From a virus: DNA of 31,689 nucleotides. The stretch lies in the IMG/VR virus record IMGVR_UViG_3300029262_000219, positions 1 through 31,689 of that record; one strand, given 5' to 3'. The translations under genes and the position numbers were made by a program. The notes beneath the pieces were generated by a model. It searched no databases. It saw nothing but the letters and a program-made list of their open reading frames with translations, and was not told the origin of the DNA. How positions within the stretch are numbered: the stretch's first letter is position 1; every line of letters begins with the position of its first letter. Positions 13,869 through 20,742 of the stretch are shown here, piece by piece.

Positions 13869-14915
13869 ATGATAAAAAAAACAATCAACACAAATTTAAT
13901 GAAAAAACAAGAGACATTTAAAGTAATGGCTCTAGGCGAAGCAATGAGAACACCAATATTATTAATTGGACCTCCTGGAGTAGCTAAAACTGCTGCTGTA
14001 ATTGATTTTGCAACAGCATCATTAGGAGCATTAGCAGATAATGATTTGTTTCTATTGGAAACAGATGAAGGCACTAGATCTAACGCTGTAAAAGGTAATA
14101 TAGATTTAGCTGCTTTGACTACAACTAATGTTTACAAGGTAGACTCTCCTATTACGAGAGCAAAAGTAGTTGTTATTAATGAGATAGATAAAGCATCTCC
14201 TTCATTAAGAAACAGTTTACTTGGTATTATGAATGAGAGAATCTTGTTTAACGGTACTGAAAAGATAGATTGTGTTTGGAATAACTTCATTGCAACCTGT
14301 AATGAAATTCCAGATGATGAAAAAGATTCTCCATTTTGGGATAGATTTTTAATCACTCACAAAGTAAATAGATTATCTCAATCAGATATGTTAAATTACT
14401 ATTCTAAAGGCGGTAAGTCTTTTAGACAAAATCATAACATAAATTTACCTGAAGAAGCTGATATAGTTTCAATCACACTTAACCCTGATAAGTTAAAAAA
14501 AGTTCTTGATGTATGTCACAAAGATTTATCTGACAGAGCTTTATCATTTTTACCTTTATTGGTTAAGAATGTAATGTGTGTTTGGGGAATGAATGAAGAC
14601 AGAGGTTTAGTTAAAACTACTGAGCTTTTAATTGACAAGTCAACAGCTAATAAATTAGCTAAAACACTTGTTCCTAAAGAAGTTCGCGATCTTTATGATA
14701 TTATTGATGGTATTGGCCAATGTGTTTCTGATTCAGAATACAATAAGCAATATGATAGATTAGAGATTGCTTATGCAAACGCTAGCAAATCTGGTCATAT
14801 AAGTAAAAATGATGCTGCTGATCTTCAAGAGAAAATTGCACAAGAAGAATCTAAATTAGAGTTCTTAAAAACTGCTGACGATGACGCAGAAGTATTAAAT
14901 ACAATTAATAATTAA
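13869..14915 (+). CDS. MoxR/CobS-like AAA+ ATPase
   Basis: The 348-residue AAA+ protein has Walker A GPPGVAKT (residues 34-41), Walker B VVVINEIDKA (INE at 103-105) and a sensor region NNFIATCNEIPDDEKDSPFW followed by DRFLITHKVNRL. ALSFLPLLVKNV marks the lid domain. These features place it with MoxR/RavA/CobS ATPases. Such ATPases act with a VWA protein to insert metal or remodel client proteins. Here the VWA partner follows on a TAATG junction, so the pair is translationally coupled. A second ATG at 13899 is preceded by ACACAAATTTA and is an alternative start. The client is unknown. Confidence 0.82.
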   Translation: MIKKTINTNLMKKQETFKVMALGEAMRTPILLIGPPGVAKTAAVIDFATASLGALADNDLFLLETDEGTRSNAVKGNIDLAALTTTNVYKVDSPITRAKVVVINEIDKASPSLRNSLLGIMNERILFNGTEKIDCVWNNFIATCNEIPDDEKDSPFWDRFLITHKVNRLSQSDMLNYYSKGGKSFRQNHNINLPEEADIVSITLNPDKLKKVLDVCHKDLSDRALSFLPLLVKNVMCVWGMNEDRGLVKTTELLIDKSTANKLAKTLVPKEVRDLYDIIDGIGQCVSDSEYNKQYDRLEIAYANASKSGHISKNDAADLQEKIAQEESKLEFLKTADDDAEVLNTINN

Positions 14916-16366
14916 TGAGTTTTTTCTCTAGAAAAAATGGTTCAAAAGGCAAGGGTGTAGAAACTCCTGCCTATGATCCTTATGGAAGATACAAGAATAC
15001 CGGCGAAGGTGTTTTTGGATTCAGAAAAGACAAGAATGTAATAATACCTGGAGTAACTTCTTACGAACAAAAACAGCTTGTAAGAGTTCAAGAGTACGTA
15101 GCTAAAGAAACCGGTAAAGAATGCACTCTAAGTCAAGACTTGATTAATGACGTATATAGTATTTACGTTAATGGAGATGTTAAGAGAAGACCTTCTAATG
15201 ATGATAATGAAATTAGACACAAGGTTCTTGACAAAGTTTATGATTCACTTACAAAAGTTGTAACTGTTGATTCACCCTTATTTACTCAAGTATTAACTAG
15301 AGAACTTGCATTAGTATTGCAGAAAGTTGATGATGATGTTAAACAGGAGCAAGAGAATCAAAAAGACAATGGAGAAGGAGGAGGAGAAGGAGAAGGTGAA
15401 GGATTAGAAAGCTCTATGGGCGAAGGTGATAGCGGAGATGACAAAGAAGATGATGATAAGTCTAAAGATCAGTCTGAAAATAATGGCTCTAAAGGAGCTA
15501 CTAAAGATTCAGGAAGCTCTAACAGGCAAAACCTTGAAAGTATTGTCGATAATGCATTGAATGATGCTACTGATGCTATTGAAAAAGCCAAAGAAACTGC
15601 TGATGAAAAGATTAAAGACTTAGAAAATCAGATTGGTAAAGAAGCAATAAAAGATTTAATGGGTAATGATCCAGAATTTCTTGAAAAAATTGATGAGCTT
15701 AAATATCAATTGGAAGCTGTTACAATCAACAAAGATAGCATTAGGAAAGTTATGGAAAAGATTCTTAATGAGTCTATGAACTATTTTTCTTCTAAATTTA
15801 AGCGCGTTGAAGAGAGTTTATTTGATTGTGAAGACTGTGAAGACTTATTTGGTTTAGAGTTTCTTAATCCAGTATTTAGGAATGCTGAGTTAATGAGTAT
15901 TGGTAATGAATCTCGTATCTATAAAGGTAAGATGGATTTATTTATTGATTGTTCAGGATCAATGTCTAGTAACGCTCAATTTGAAGGGAATAATCTAAGA
16001 ATGATTGATTTAGCAAAAGGTATTGCTATGGTTTTATTTAGAATGGGTATGATTGAGAACTTATATTTTTTTGATGGTCGGTTGCACCAGATTAACAATG
16101 TAAATGAACTAACCATATTAAGCTTTTCTAAAAGTGGTGGTACTAATTTTGAAAATGTTATAGCTAAGATTAAGGAAAATGGTAACAATTCTGTTATTAT
16201 CACTGATGGTTATGATCAATGTGAAAGTTACACTAAGAAAGCATTCTGGATTGGTATTGGAGGGACAACTTTTAGTAACAATGATGGAGCATTTCCAACA
16301 TATAAAGCAACAAAACAATGTGTTGCTTATAATCCTCATTCTAGTAGATTTGATTACTGTAATTAA
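14915..16366 (+). CDS. CobT-like VWA-domain protein, partner of the AAA+ ATPase
   Basis: The 483-residue protein has an N-terminal region of about 140 residues. An acidic, Gly/Glu/Ser-rich low-complexity linker (about 150-210; GEGGGEGEGEG, GDDKEDDDKSKDQ) and a coiled-coil stretch (about 210-290) follow, with a VWA domain at the C-terminus. The MIDAS metal site is complete: DCSGS (Asp345, Ser347, Ser349), Thr410 in GGTNF and Asp431 in ITDGYD. This order, acidic middle and terminal VWA, is that of CobT, the chelatase subunit paired with CobS, and of ViaA-like adaptors. The VWA domain is expected to bind a client that the ATPase then remodels. The pair is intact with no sign of decay. Confidence 0.82.
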   Translation: MSFFSRKNGSKGKGVETPAYDPYGRYKNTGEGVFGFRKDKNVIIPGVTSYEQKQLVRVQEYVAKETGKECTLSQDLINDVYSIYVNGDVKRRPSNDDNEIRHKVLDKVYDSLTKVVTVDSPLFTQVLTRELALVLQKVDDDVKQEQENQKDNGEGGGEGEGEGLESSMGEGDSGDDKEDDDKSKDQSENNGSKGATKDSGSSNRQNLESIVDNALNDATDAIEKAKETADEKIKDLENQIGKEAIKDLMGNDPEFLEKIDELKYQLEAVTINKDSIRKVMEKILNESMNYFSSKFKRVEESLFDCEDCEDLFGLEFLNPVFRNAELMSIGNESRIYKGKMDLFIDCSGSMSSNAQFEGNNLRMIDLAKGIAMVLFRMGMIENLYFFDGRLHQINNVNELTILSFSKSGGTNFENVIAKIKENGNNSVIITDGYDQCESYTKKAFWIGIGGTTFSNNDGAFPTYKATKQCVAYNPHSSRFDYCN

Positions 16367-16386
16367 TTTAAAAAAAGAACAATAAA

Positions 16387-16719
16387 ATGGCTCTAAAAGA
16401 AAGAGAAATGGGAAGGTTTGCTAACAAATTTTGCAAAGTTGTTGAAAAATTAATAACTCTTCAAGACTTAGGATTTGTAGAAGATGGTTACCATAGATGG
16501 AACTATGTTATTTATCAATCTGAATGTGGTAATTTTTGTAAATCAATTATTGGTTCTGGAGATTATTTGTATCTTAGAGATCAGTTAGGAGACAAATATA
16601 CTGATGTATCTTTGTGTGTTTTATGGAATAGAGATATTGCTGGTCCAATTAAGAAGAAAGAAATTGAAAATTTTATTAACATATTAAAACAAGGAAATGT
16701 TAGACAGAAAAAGAGCTAA
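16387..16719 (+). CDS. Hypothetical protein, 110 residues
   Basis: This compact alpha/beta protein starts MALKEREMGRFANKF, a helix leading into DLGFVEDGYHRWNYVIYQ, strands with aromatic residues, and a closing helix (KKKEIENFINILKQG). Three Cys occur (FCK, SECGNFCK) but without a zinc pattern. No family recognised. It starts 20 bases after the VWA gene and overlaps the resolvase gene by 23 bases, so it may belong to either partner. It could be a third component of the MoxR-VWA unit, which is speculative. Confidence 0.6.
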   Translation: MALKEREMGRFANKFCKVVEKLITLQDLGFVEDGYHRWNYVIYQSECGNFCKSIIGSGDYLYLRDQLGDKYTDVSLCVLWNRDIAGPIKKKEIENFINILKQGNVRQKKS

Positions 16720-17197
16720 ACCCGTGGATATGATATTTATTCCCGGAAACATTCCTTCATTAAAGAACAGTAAGGTAAAGACGAGTAGAGGAATCTTCTC
16801 GTCACCTACTGTTTCTAAATTTCTTAGATCAATAGGTATACAAGGATTTAACTCTCGTAAAAAGACAGTTAAGGGATATGTAGATCCATTAAGACCTAAT
16901 CAATTTGAGGCTTTAAGATCAAGATTTTTGAGCATGAAGGCAGGTAAAGATGATCCATTAATAATAGGATATCATCAAGTGAGAAATAGCAAAAGGCTAT
17001 TTGATTTCAGCAACAGCGTTGAGATTATACAGGATTTAATGACAGCACATGATTTCATCGAAGATGATAATGTGAAGCATGTATTTCCCGTACCAATGAG
17101 TATAAAAGGAGAATTAATCAATCCAGATAATCCAAGAGCATTCCCACTATATAGTGTGGATAAAAATGCTGCTGGTGTATGGATAAAATTATTTTAA
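16697..17197 (+). CDS. RusA-like Holliday-junction resolvase, divergent active site
   Basis: The 166-residue protein has the RusA-type beginning FIPGNIPSLKNSK and the core FDFSNSVEIIQDLM then FIEDDN. Against Escherichia coli RusA (catalytic Asp70, Asp72, Asp91 and Lys76), Asp103 and Asp124 keep the exact 21-residue spacing of 70 to 91. The second Asp is Ser105 and the Lys is Glu109. The fold and role (cutting branched recombination or replication intermediates before packaging) are therefore likely, but activity may be altered. The ATG at 16697 overlaps the preceding gene. The in-frame ATG at 16730, giving MIFIPGNIPS, is an equally good start. The gene lies near the exonuclease at 17425. Confidence 0.65.
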   Translation: MLDRKRAKPVDMIFIPGNIPSLKNSKVKTSRGIFSSPTVSKFLRSIGIQGFNSRKKTVKGYVDPLRPNQFEALRSRFLSMKAGKDDPLIIGYHQVRNSKRLFDFSNSVEIIQDLMTAHDFIEDDNVKHVFPVPMSIKGELINPDNPRAFPLYSVDKNAAGVWIKLF

Positions 17198-17230
17198 TAT
17201 GATAAATAAAATAATTAAATTAAGTTTATA

Positions 17231-17392
17231 ATGAAAAAAAAAGCAAAAAAAGTAATGGCTAGATTAAGCTTTACGGATATTATTGTTCCTATTGAAGATG
17301 CTGGTAAAATATTTTATAATTCAGATGCATTAGTAGTAAATTACGAAGATGAAGATGGAGAAGAATGTGATGAAGATGGAGAATATGATTAA
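17231..17392 (+). CDS. Small acidic protein, 53 residues
   Basis: The ORF starts MKKKAKKVMARLSFTDIIVP, a basic segment, and ends in a highly acidic tail (YEDEDGEECDEDGEYD). It fills the 227-base gap between the resolvase and exonuclease genes. An A/T-rich leader (AATTAAGTTTATA) precedes its ATG, and a second such leader follows before the exonuclease ATG. The sharply bipolar charge suggests a protein that competes for or covers basic partners, for example a DNA mimic or tail-binding adaptor, but no family is recognised. Confidence 0.6.
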   Translation: MKKKAKKVMARLSFTDIIVPIEDAGKIFYNSDALVVNYEDEDGEECDEDGEYD

Positions 17393-17424
17393 TAACAATT
17401 AAATTTAAAACAAAAAAATAATAT

Positions 17425-18528
17425 ATGGCAATACAAGATCATAATCTTAAAATCCCTGAACAACAGTATAGGGATTTACCGCTACCATCTTATTCAATGC
17501 TTGCTAGTATAGATAAGCAAGGATTAGATGTCGTAGGGGGTGTCAAACAAAGCTTCAATTTAAAATTCGGAAGCCTTGTTGACATGATGTGTTTTGAGCC
17601 TCATTTAGTAGATGATAATTTCTACAAAGGAGGAGCTTCAAAACCACCAACAACAAATGTTAAAAATATTTGTGATTTAGTTTTACAAGGACTCAAAGGT
17701 AGAGCAGGTCAAACTGTTGAAATTGTAACTGATTTGGGGAGAAGGAAATCAAGAAAGTTATCCAATAATCTCGAAAACTATAAAGCAGATTTTGTTGCTC
17801 ACGCTAGAGCATTGAAAGTTTATGCTAATTACTCTGAAGATAAGCTAATAAGCACAGTTCTTGATGGTGGCTCTGTCACGGGAAGAGAGTATTTTAAAGA
17901 CAAAATGTCTTCAAGAGGCAAGAATCTTATCAAGCCTGAAATGTGGGCTCACGCAGCTCACACAGCCAATACCCTAATTACACATCCATTTACAGCTAAA
18001 TACTTTACTACTGGCGTAAAAGGTATTGAAATCATCTATCAATATAAATTTGATACCATGGTTAACGGCAGAAGGTGTAAAGGAATGCTTGATTGTCTGG
18101 TTATTAACCATCTCGCTAAAGTAATTATTCCAGTAGATTTAAAAACAGGAGAATCAGCCTGTAAAGACTTTCCAATGCTATATACCATGCATAGATATTA
18201 CATTCAAGGTGCATTGTACAGGGAAGCCTTAAAGACTATTTGTTCTAATGATTTTGAATTAATGAATTATGCCGTTAAGCCATTTGAATTTGTGTACATA
18301 TCTAAGTTAAATCCAAATAAACCTTTAAGGTTTGTTGTTGCAGAAGACATGCATCAATTAGCTTTACATGGATTTACTGATAGATATGGTTATGAATACA
18401 AAGGTGTTCATGAGCTTATGGAGGATTACTATTATAGTATTGAAAACAATAAAGCAGAATATTCTTTAGAAGAGGTGAATAATAAGGGTCTTGTTAATAT
18501 GAACGCTTTATCAATACTAGGTAAATGA
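17425..18528 (+). CDS. PD-(D/E)XK superfamily exonuclease (RecB/RecE-like)
   Basis: The 367-residue protein carries a typical phage PDDEXK core. GMLDCLVI has Asp223, IPVDLKTG has Asp238 and Lys240 after a strand, and YYIQGALYREAL has Gln261 and Tyr265 of the QxxxY motif. Family members resemble RecE and RecB nucleases that resect DNA ends 5' to 3', making single strands for an annealing protein. This matches a Sak4-like ATPase and candidate SSB on the same strand. The gene follows an A-rich leader at 17400-17424. Its stop (TGA) overlaps the next gene's ATG by four bases. A Cas4-like reading is unlikely because no Cys cluster is present. Confidence 0.8.
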   Translation: MAIQDHNLKIPEQQYRDLPLPSYSMLASIDKQGLDVVGGVKQSFNLKFGSLVDMMCFEPHLVDDNFYKGGASKPPTTNVKNICDLVLQGLKGRAGQTVEIVTDLGRRKSRKLSNNLENYKADFVAHARALKVYANYSEDKLISTVLDGGSVTGREYFKDKMSSRGKNLIKPEMWAHAAHTANTLITHPFTAKYFTTGVKGIEIIYQYKFDTMVNGRRCKGMLDCLVINHLAKVIIPVDLKTGESACKDFPMLYTMHRYYIQGALYREALKTICSNDFELMNYAVKPFEFVYISKLNPNKPLRFVVAEDMHQLALHGFTDRYGYEYKGVHELMEDYYYSIENNKAEYSLEEVNNKGLVNMNALSILGK

Positions 18529-19031
18529 ATCAAGGATATAAGATAACAATAGTCAAAAACAAGAGCACAACTTACTTGTTACCATTAATTGCTAAACAAA
18601 TAGATTTTGATGACAAATATAAATTATTAAATTCTTATCTGTCTTTTGAAGAAGGAGATGATGTGTTTTCTGTTATTTACAAGTGGAGTAGTAGCCCTGA
18701 ATACCTTAAGTTTGAAGGAAAATTAATGAAAAATCATTTATTTATTGGACATCAAGATTACGGTAACCATACTGTTTATAAATTTAGATTATCAATAGCG
18801 ATGAAAGCTGGTAGAGATAAGTTTATCAAAGGTAACATTAAAGGATTTTCCGACGATCATAAAGAAGCTGTAATAGAATATTTAAAAAAGATAAATGCAA
18901 AGAACATTGAGAGAATCAAGCTAATGCTGACTCCTGGTTCACAATTGTATTCTACTGCTCCAGATATGGAAAAAGAAACATTAGTTAATTCCGTAAAGGA
19001 AATTAAATTAGAATCAGATACCTTTCAATAG
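18525..19031 (+). CDS. Hypothetical protein, 168 residues
   Basis: The product begins MNQGYKITIVKNKSTTYLLP and has alternating strands with conserved-looking patches (FSVIYKWSSSPEYLKFEGKL, VYKFRLSIAMKAGRDKFIKG), then a helix with EAVIEYLKKINAKNIERIKL. No family recognised. It overlaps the exonuclease gene by four bases (ATGA), so it is very likely an accessory of that nuclease. A strong terminator follows ten bases after its stop. Confidence 0.6.
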   Translation: MNQGYKITIVKNKSTTYLLPLIAKQIDFDDKYKLLNSYLSFEEGDDVFSVIYKWSSSPEYLKFEGKLMKNHLFIGHQDYGNHTVYKFRLSIAMKAGRDKFIKGNIKGFSDDHKEAVIEYLKKINAKNIERIKLMLTPGSQLYSTAPDMEKETLVNSVKEIKLESDTFQ

Positions 19032-19040
19032 GTGTTAAGT

Positions 19041-19075
19041 AGAGGGGTGTAAGTTCGCAAGAAGCCCCTCTTTTT
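19041..19075 (+). terminator. Intrinsic terminator after the exonuclease operon
   Basis: AGAGGGG (19041-19047) pairs perfectly with CCCCTCT (19065-19071), with a 17-base loop and TTTTT overlapping the end of the stem. It lies ten bases after the stop of the 18525 gene and closes the exonuclease unit. Confidence 0.8.
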
Positions 19076-19095
19076 ATTAATTAAAAAAGAATATA

Positions 19096-19212
19096 ATGAT
19101 ATATTTAAAATTACTCCTAATTGGAGCATGTATTGGTGCGGGAGCTGAAATATCAACGGCAATAATGTCATTAACATTTAAAATCATAAAAAAATGGAAA
19201 AGAAATTCATAG
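19096..19212 (+). CDS. Small membrane peptide, 38 residues
   Basis: MIYLKLLLIGACIGAGAEIS opens a hydrophobic peptide that would span a membrane once (about residues 3-29) and ends in a basic tail (KIIKKWKRNS). This follows the positive-inside pattern. The ATG follows an A/T-rich leader just after the terminator at 19075. It overlaps a 16-codon ORF in another frame. A holin-like, regulatory or lysis-inhibiting peptide would look like this, but nothing confirms any of these. Confidence 0.5.
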   Translation: MIYLKLLLIGACIGAGAEISTAIMSLTFKIIKKWKRNS

Positions 19213-19244
19213 ACATACATGGTAAAACTAAAGAAATAGAGTAA
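19194..19244 (+). CDS. Possible micro-ORF, 16 residues
   Basis: MEKKFIDIHGKTKEIE begins inside the membrane-peptide gene in another frame. Its TAA shares a base with the ATG of the 113-residue gene (TAATG), exactly as other coupled genes in this genome. The composition is protein-like, and it may act as a coupling leader for the downstream gene. Its length makes it uncertain. Confidence 0.3.
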   Translation: MEKKFIDIHGKTKEIE

Positions 19245-19585
19245 TGGCAGTTTCTAAAGACTACATAGGTCAACCAATTATAATTGGTGACTGGTGTGCC
19301 ATAACACAGAATAATCGTATTCATGTTGGTGTGGTAGTTAGTATAAGCAAATCAGGAGCCCCAACAATAACTAGAAATAGTGTTGAAGAGTTTGCATTTA
19401 ATAGTAAGGAGTGGAGAAAGTTAAATAATAATTGGAAAACCAATCATTTAGCAAGAGAGCTTATTATTAATAAGTTTCCAAATACGGCAGTTAGTCCATT
19501 TATAAATTTATTGTCTTATTGTAGAGATCTTAAATTTGTAAGAATAATTCCGTCATCAGAGATGATCATAAAGTATGACATATAA
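19244..19585 (+). CDS. Hypothetical protein, 113 residues, SH3-like strands
   Basis: The N-terminus (QPIIIGDWCAITQNNRIHVG, VVVSISKSGAPTITRNSV) has the short Gly/Val-rich strands of an SH3-like barrel. It is followed by a helical middle (TNHLARELIINKF) and a C-terminal strand (LKFVRIIPSSEMIIKYDI). No family is recognised. Short SH3-like phage proteins often bind DNA or RNA. Its start coincides with the TAATG end of the micro-ORF. Confidence 0.6.
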   Translation: MAVSKDYIGQPIIIGDWCAITQNNRIHVGVVVSISKSGAPTITRNSVEEFAFNSKEWRKLNNNWKTNHLARELIINKFPNTAVSPFINLLSYCRDLKFVRIIPSSEMIIKYDI

Positions 19586-19605
19586 ACTTTAAAAAACAAA
19601 AAAAA

Positions 19606-20091
19606 ATGATATTAAAAAGAAAGACAGTACGATTAGCTAAAATTGGTGAAATCGGTGTCATAAAGCCATCTATTATAGAGGCAATGAAATCCACCGAGTA
19701 TTATTCTAAACATTCGGTGGTTGCAAATATTGGTGATAAAACTATCGAAAAAAGAATGTTAAGTTCTAATTTAAAAAAAGCTAATAGTAAAGTATTATTA
19801 GCTGATGCTGAATTAGTTTATATATTAAAAAGCCCTATTTTTGACGGGTTATTGGAAGTTGTGCCATTATGTTTTAATAATGACGCTTTTACTGCATTAG
19901 CAGTTCAGCGTGTTTTTTACGGCAAAAAAAATACATTTTATATACCTGAAGGCTCGATACAATCAATTTCTTCAGAAGGTATCACTAATGTAATTAGTCG
20001 TTATGGAGACGTAGCACAATCTTTGATTTCAAGGCTTATGAAAGAGGAATATTTCTTTAATCAACCAAATTTCTCATGGGTAAACAACTAG
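19606..20091 (+). CDS. Hypothetical protein, 161 residues
   Basis: This basic N-terminal region (MILKRKTVRLAKIGEIGVIK) is followed by alternating strands and helices (KVLLADAELVYILKSPIFDG, EVVPLCFNNDAFTALAVQR, FYIPEGSIQSISSEGITN) and ends WVNN. No family recognised. It starts 20 bases after the preceding stop behind an A-rich leader (AAAAAACAAAAAAAAATG-type) and overlaps a 37-codon ORF by 16 bases at its end. Confidence 0.6.
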   Translation: MILKRKTVRLAKIGEIGVIKPSIIEAMKSTEYYSKHSVVANIGDKTIEKRMLSSNLKKANSKVLLADAELVYILKSPIFDGLLEVVPLCFNNDAFTALAVQRVFYGKKNTFYIPEGSIQSISSEGITNVISRYGDVAQSLISRLMKEEYFFNQPNFSWVNN

Positions 20092-20189
20092 ATTTATACG
20101 AAGTAATTAAAGACTGTGAAGATGAAGAAAATAATAAGCTTAACGCAAAAGAAACTATTAGAATCAGAGAAGAAGAAAGATGTAAATAG
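20076..20189 (+). CDS. Small charged protein, 37 residues
   Basis: MGKQLDLYEVIKDCEDEENN continues KLNAKETIRIREEERCK, a helical, highly charged peptide. The ATG overlaps the end of the 161-residue gene, as at other junctions here. It competes with the first 34 codons of the ORF at 20116, which lies in another frame. The composition of this ORF looks more like real protein than that N-terminus, so one of the two readings in 20116-20189 is probably not translated. Confidence 0.45.
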   Translation: MGKQLDLYEVIKDCEDEENNKLNAKETIRIREEERCK

Positions 20190-20436
20190 AAGATTCTTTA
20201 ACAGAAACATAGAAGCCATGAGGTTTTGTAATAACAATGGGTTTACCATATATGCAACAGCACAAGCAGGCAGTATTTCTATGGTTAAGATATTTAAACA
20301 AAAAGGGGAGAAATTCCTCCCCTTAACTGAAACTTTGTTTGATCAAAGTAAACCAGAAGATGTTGAAAATTATATTGCTCTAATTGATATAGAGTATGAG
20401 AGAATATACAATAAGATGAAAAACAAAGTATTATGA
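20116..20436 (+). CDS. Hypothetical protein, 72-106 residues (start uncertain)
   Basis: The full frame gives 106 residues with a Lys-rich start (MKMKKIISLTQKKLLESEKK). The in-frame ATG at 20218 gives a 72-residue form starting MRFCNNNGFTIYATAQAGSI. The later form begins 28 bases after the stop of the overlapping 37-codon ORF and contains the better-ordered strand-rich part (TIYATAQAGSISMVKIFKQ, then an acidic helix VENYIALIDIEYERIYNK). No family recognised. Its stop overlaps the next ATG by four bases. Confidence 0.55.
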   Translation: MKMKKIISLTQKKLLESEKKKDVNRRFFNRNIEAMRFCNNNGFTIYATAQAGSISMVKIFKQKGEKFLPLTETLFDQSKPEDVENYIALIDIEYERIYNKMKNKVL

Positions 20437-20621
20437 AAAAAAATGATATAAAAGTACAGTTATATTTGAAAGACTGGAGCAAGGTGCCTTTTGCTTTTGA
20501 GTATCCACAATATATTGCATACGTCTACAAAAAAACAAAAAGTGGTCATGTAATAATGATATACGAAACCCACGCATCACCAATAGTAGCCAAAAATAGG
20601 CTTTTAGTACTACTGGGATAA
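20433..20621 (+). CDS. Hypothetical protein, 62 residues
   Basis: The product (MKKNDIKVQLYLKDWSKVPF, then YPQYIAYVYKKTKSGHVIMI) is strand-rich and basic, and ends LLVLLG. No family recognised. It starts on an ATGA overlap with the preceding gene and is the last plus-strand gene before the convergent terminator. Convergent genes begin 122 bases downstream on the other strand. Confidence 0.55.
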   Translation: MKKNDIKVQLYLKDWSKVPFAFEYPQYIAYVYKKTKSGHVIMIYETHASPIVAKNRLLVLLG

Positions 20622-20663
20622 AGAAATTAATTTGTGATTTAATTAATGTGTTTAACAAGAAAG

Positions 20664-20691
20664 CCCGATAAAAAGTGATTGTTTTATCGGG
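20664..20691. terminator. Bidirectional terminator between convergent gene blocks
   Basis: CCCGATAAAA (20664-20673) and TTTTATCGGG (20682-20691) form a perfect 10-bp stem around AGTGATTG. The inner A and T runs are symmetrical, so both strands have a stem with adjacent T-rich sequence. It separates the plus-strand genes (last stop 20621) from the minus-strand giants (last stop 20743). The rest of 20622-20742 contains no ORF or other structure that I can support. Confidence 0.8.
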
Positions 20692-20742
20692 TATTTCTAT
20701 TGATTCCTAAGTGGATGCTTTTTTTTACTTAACTTGAACAGA

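Noticed and set aside
15360-15410. Purine-only GGAGAAGG tract as a regulatory or triplex element
   Set aside because: It encodes the Gly/Glu linker of the VWA protein, and codon constraints explain the composition.
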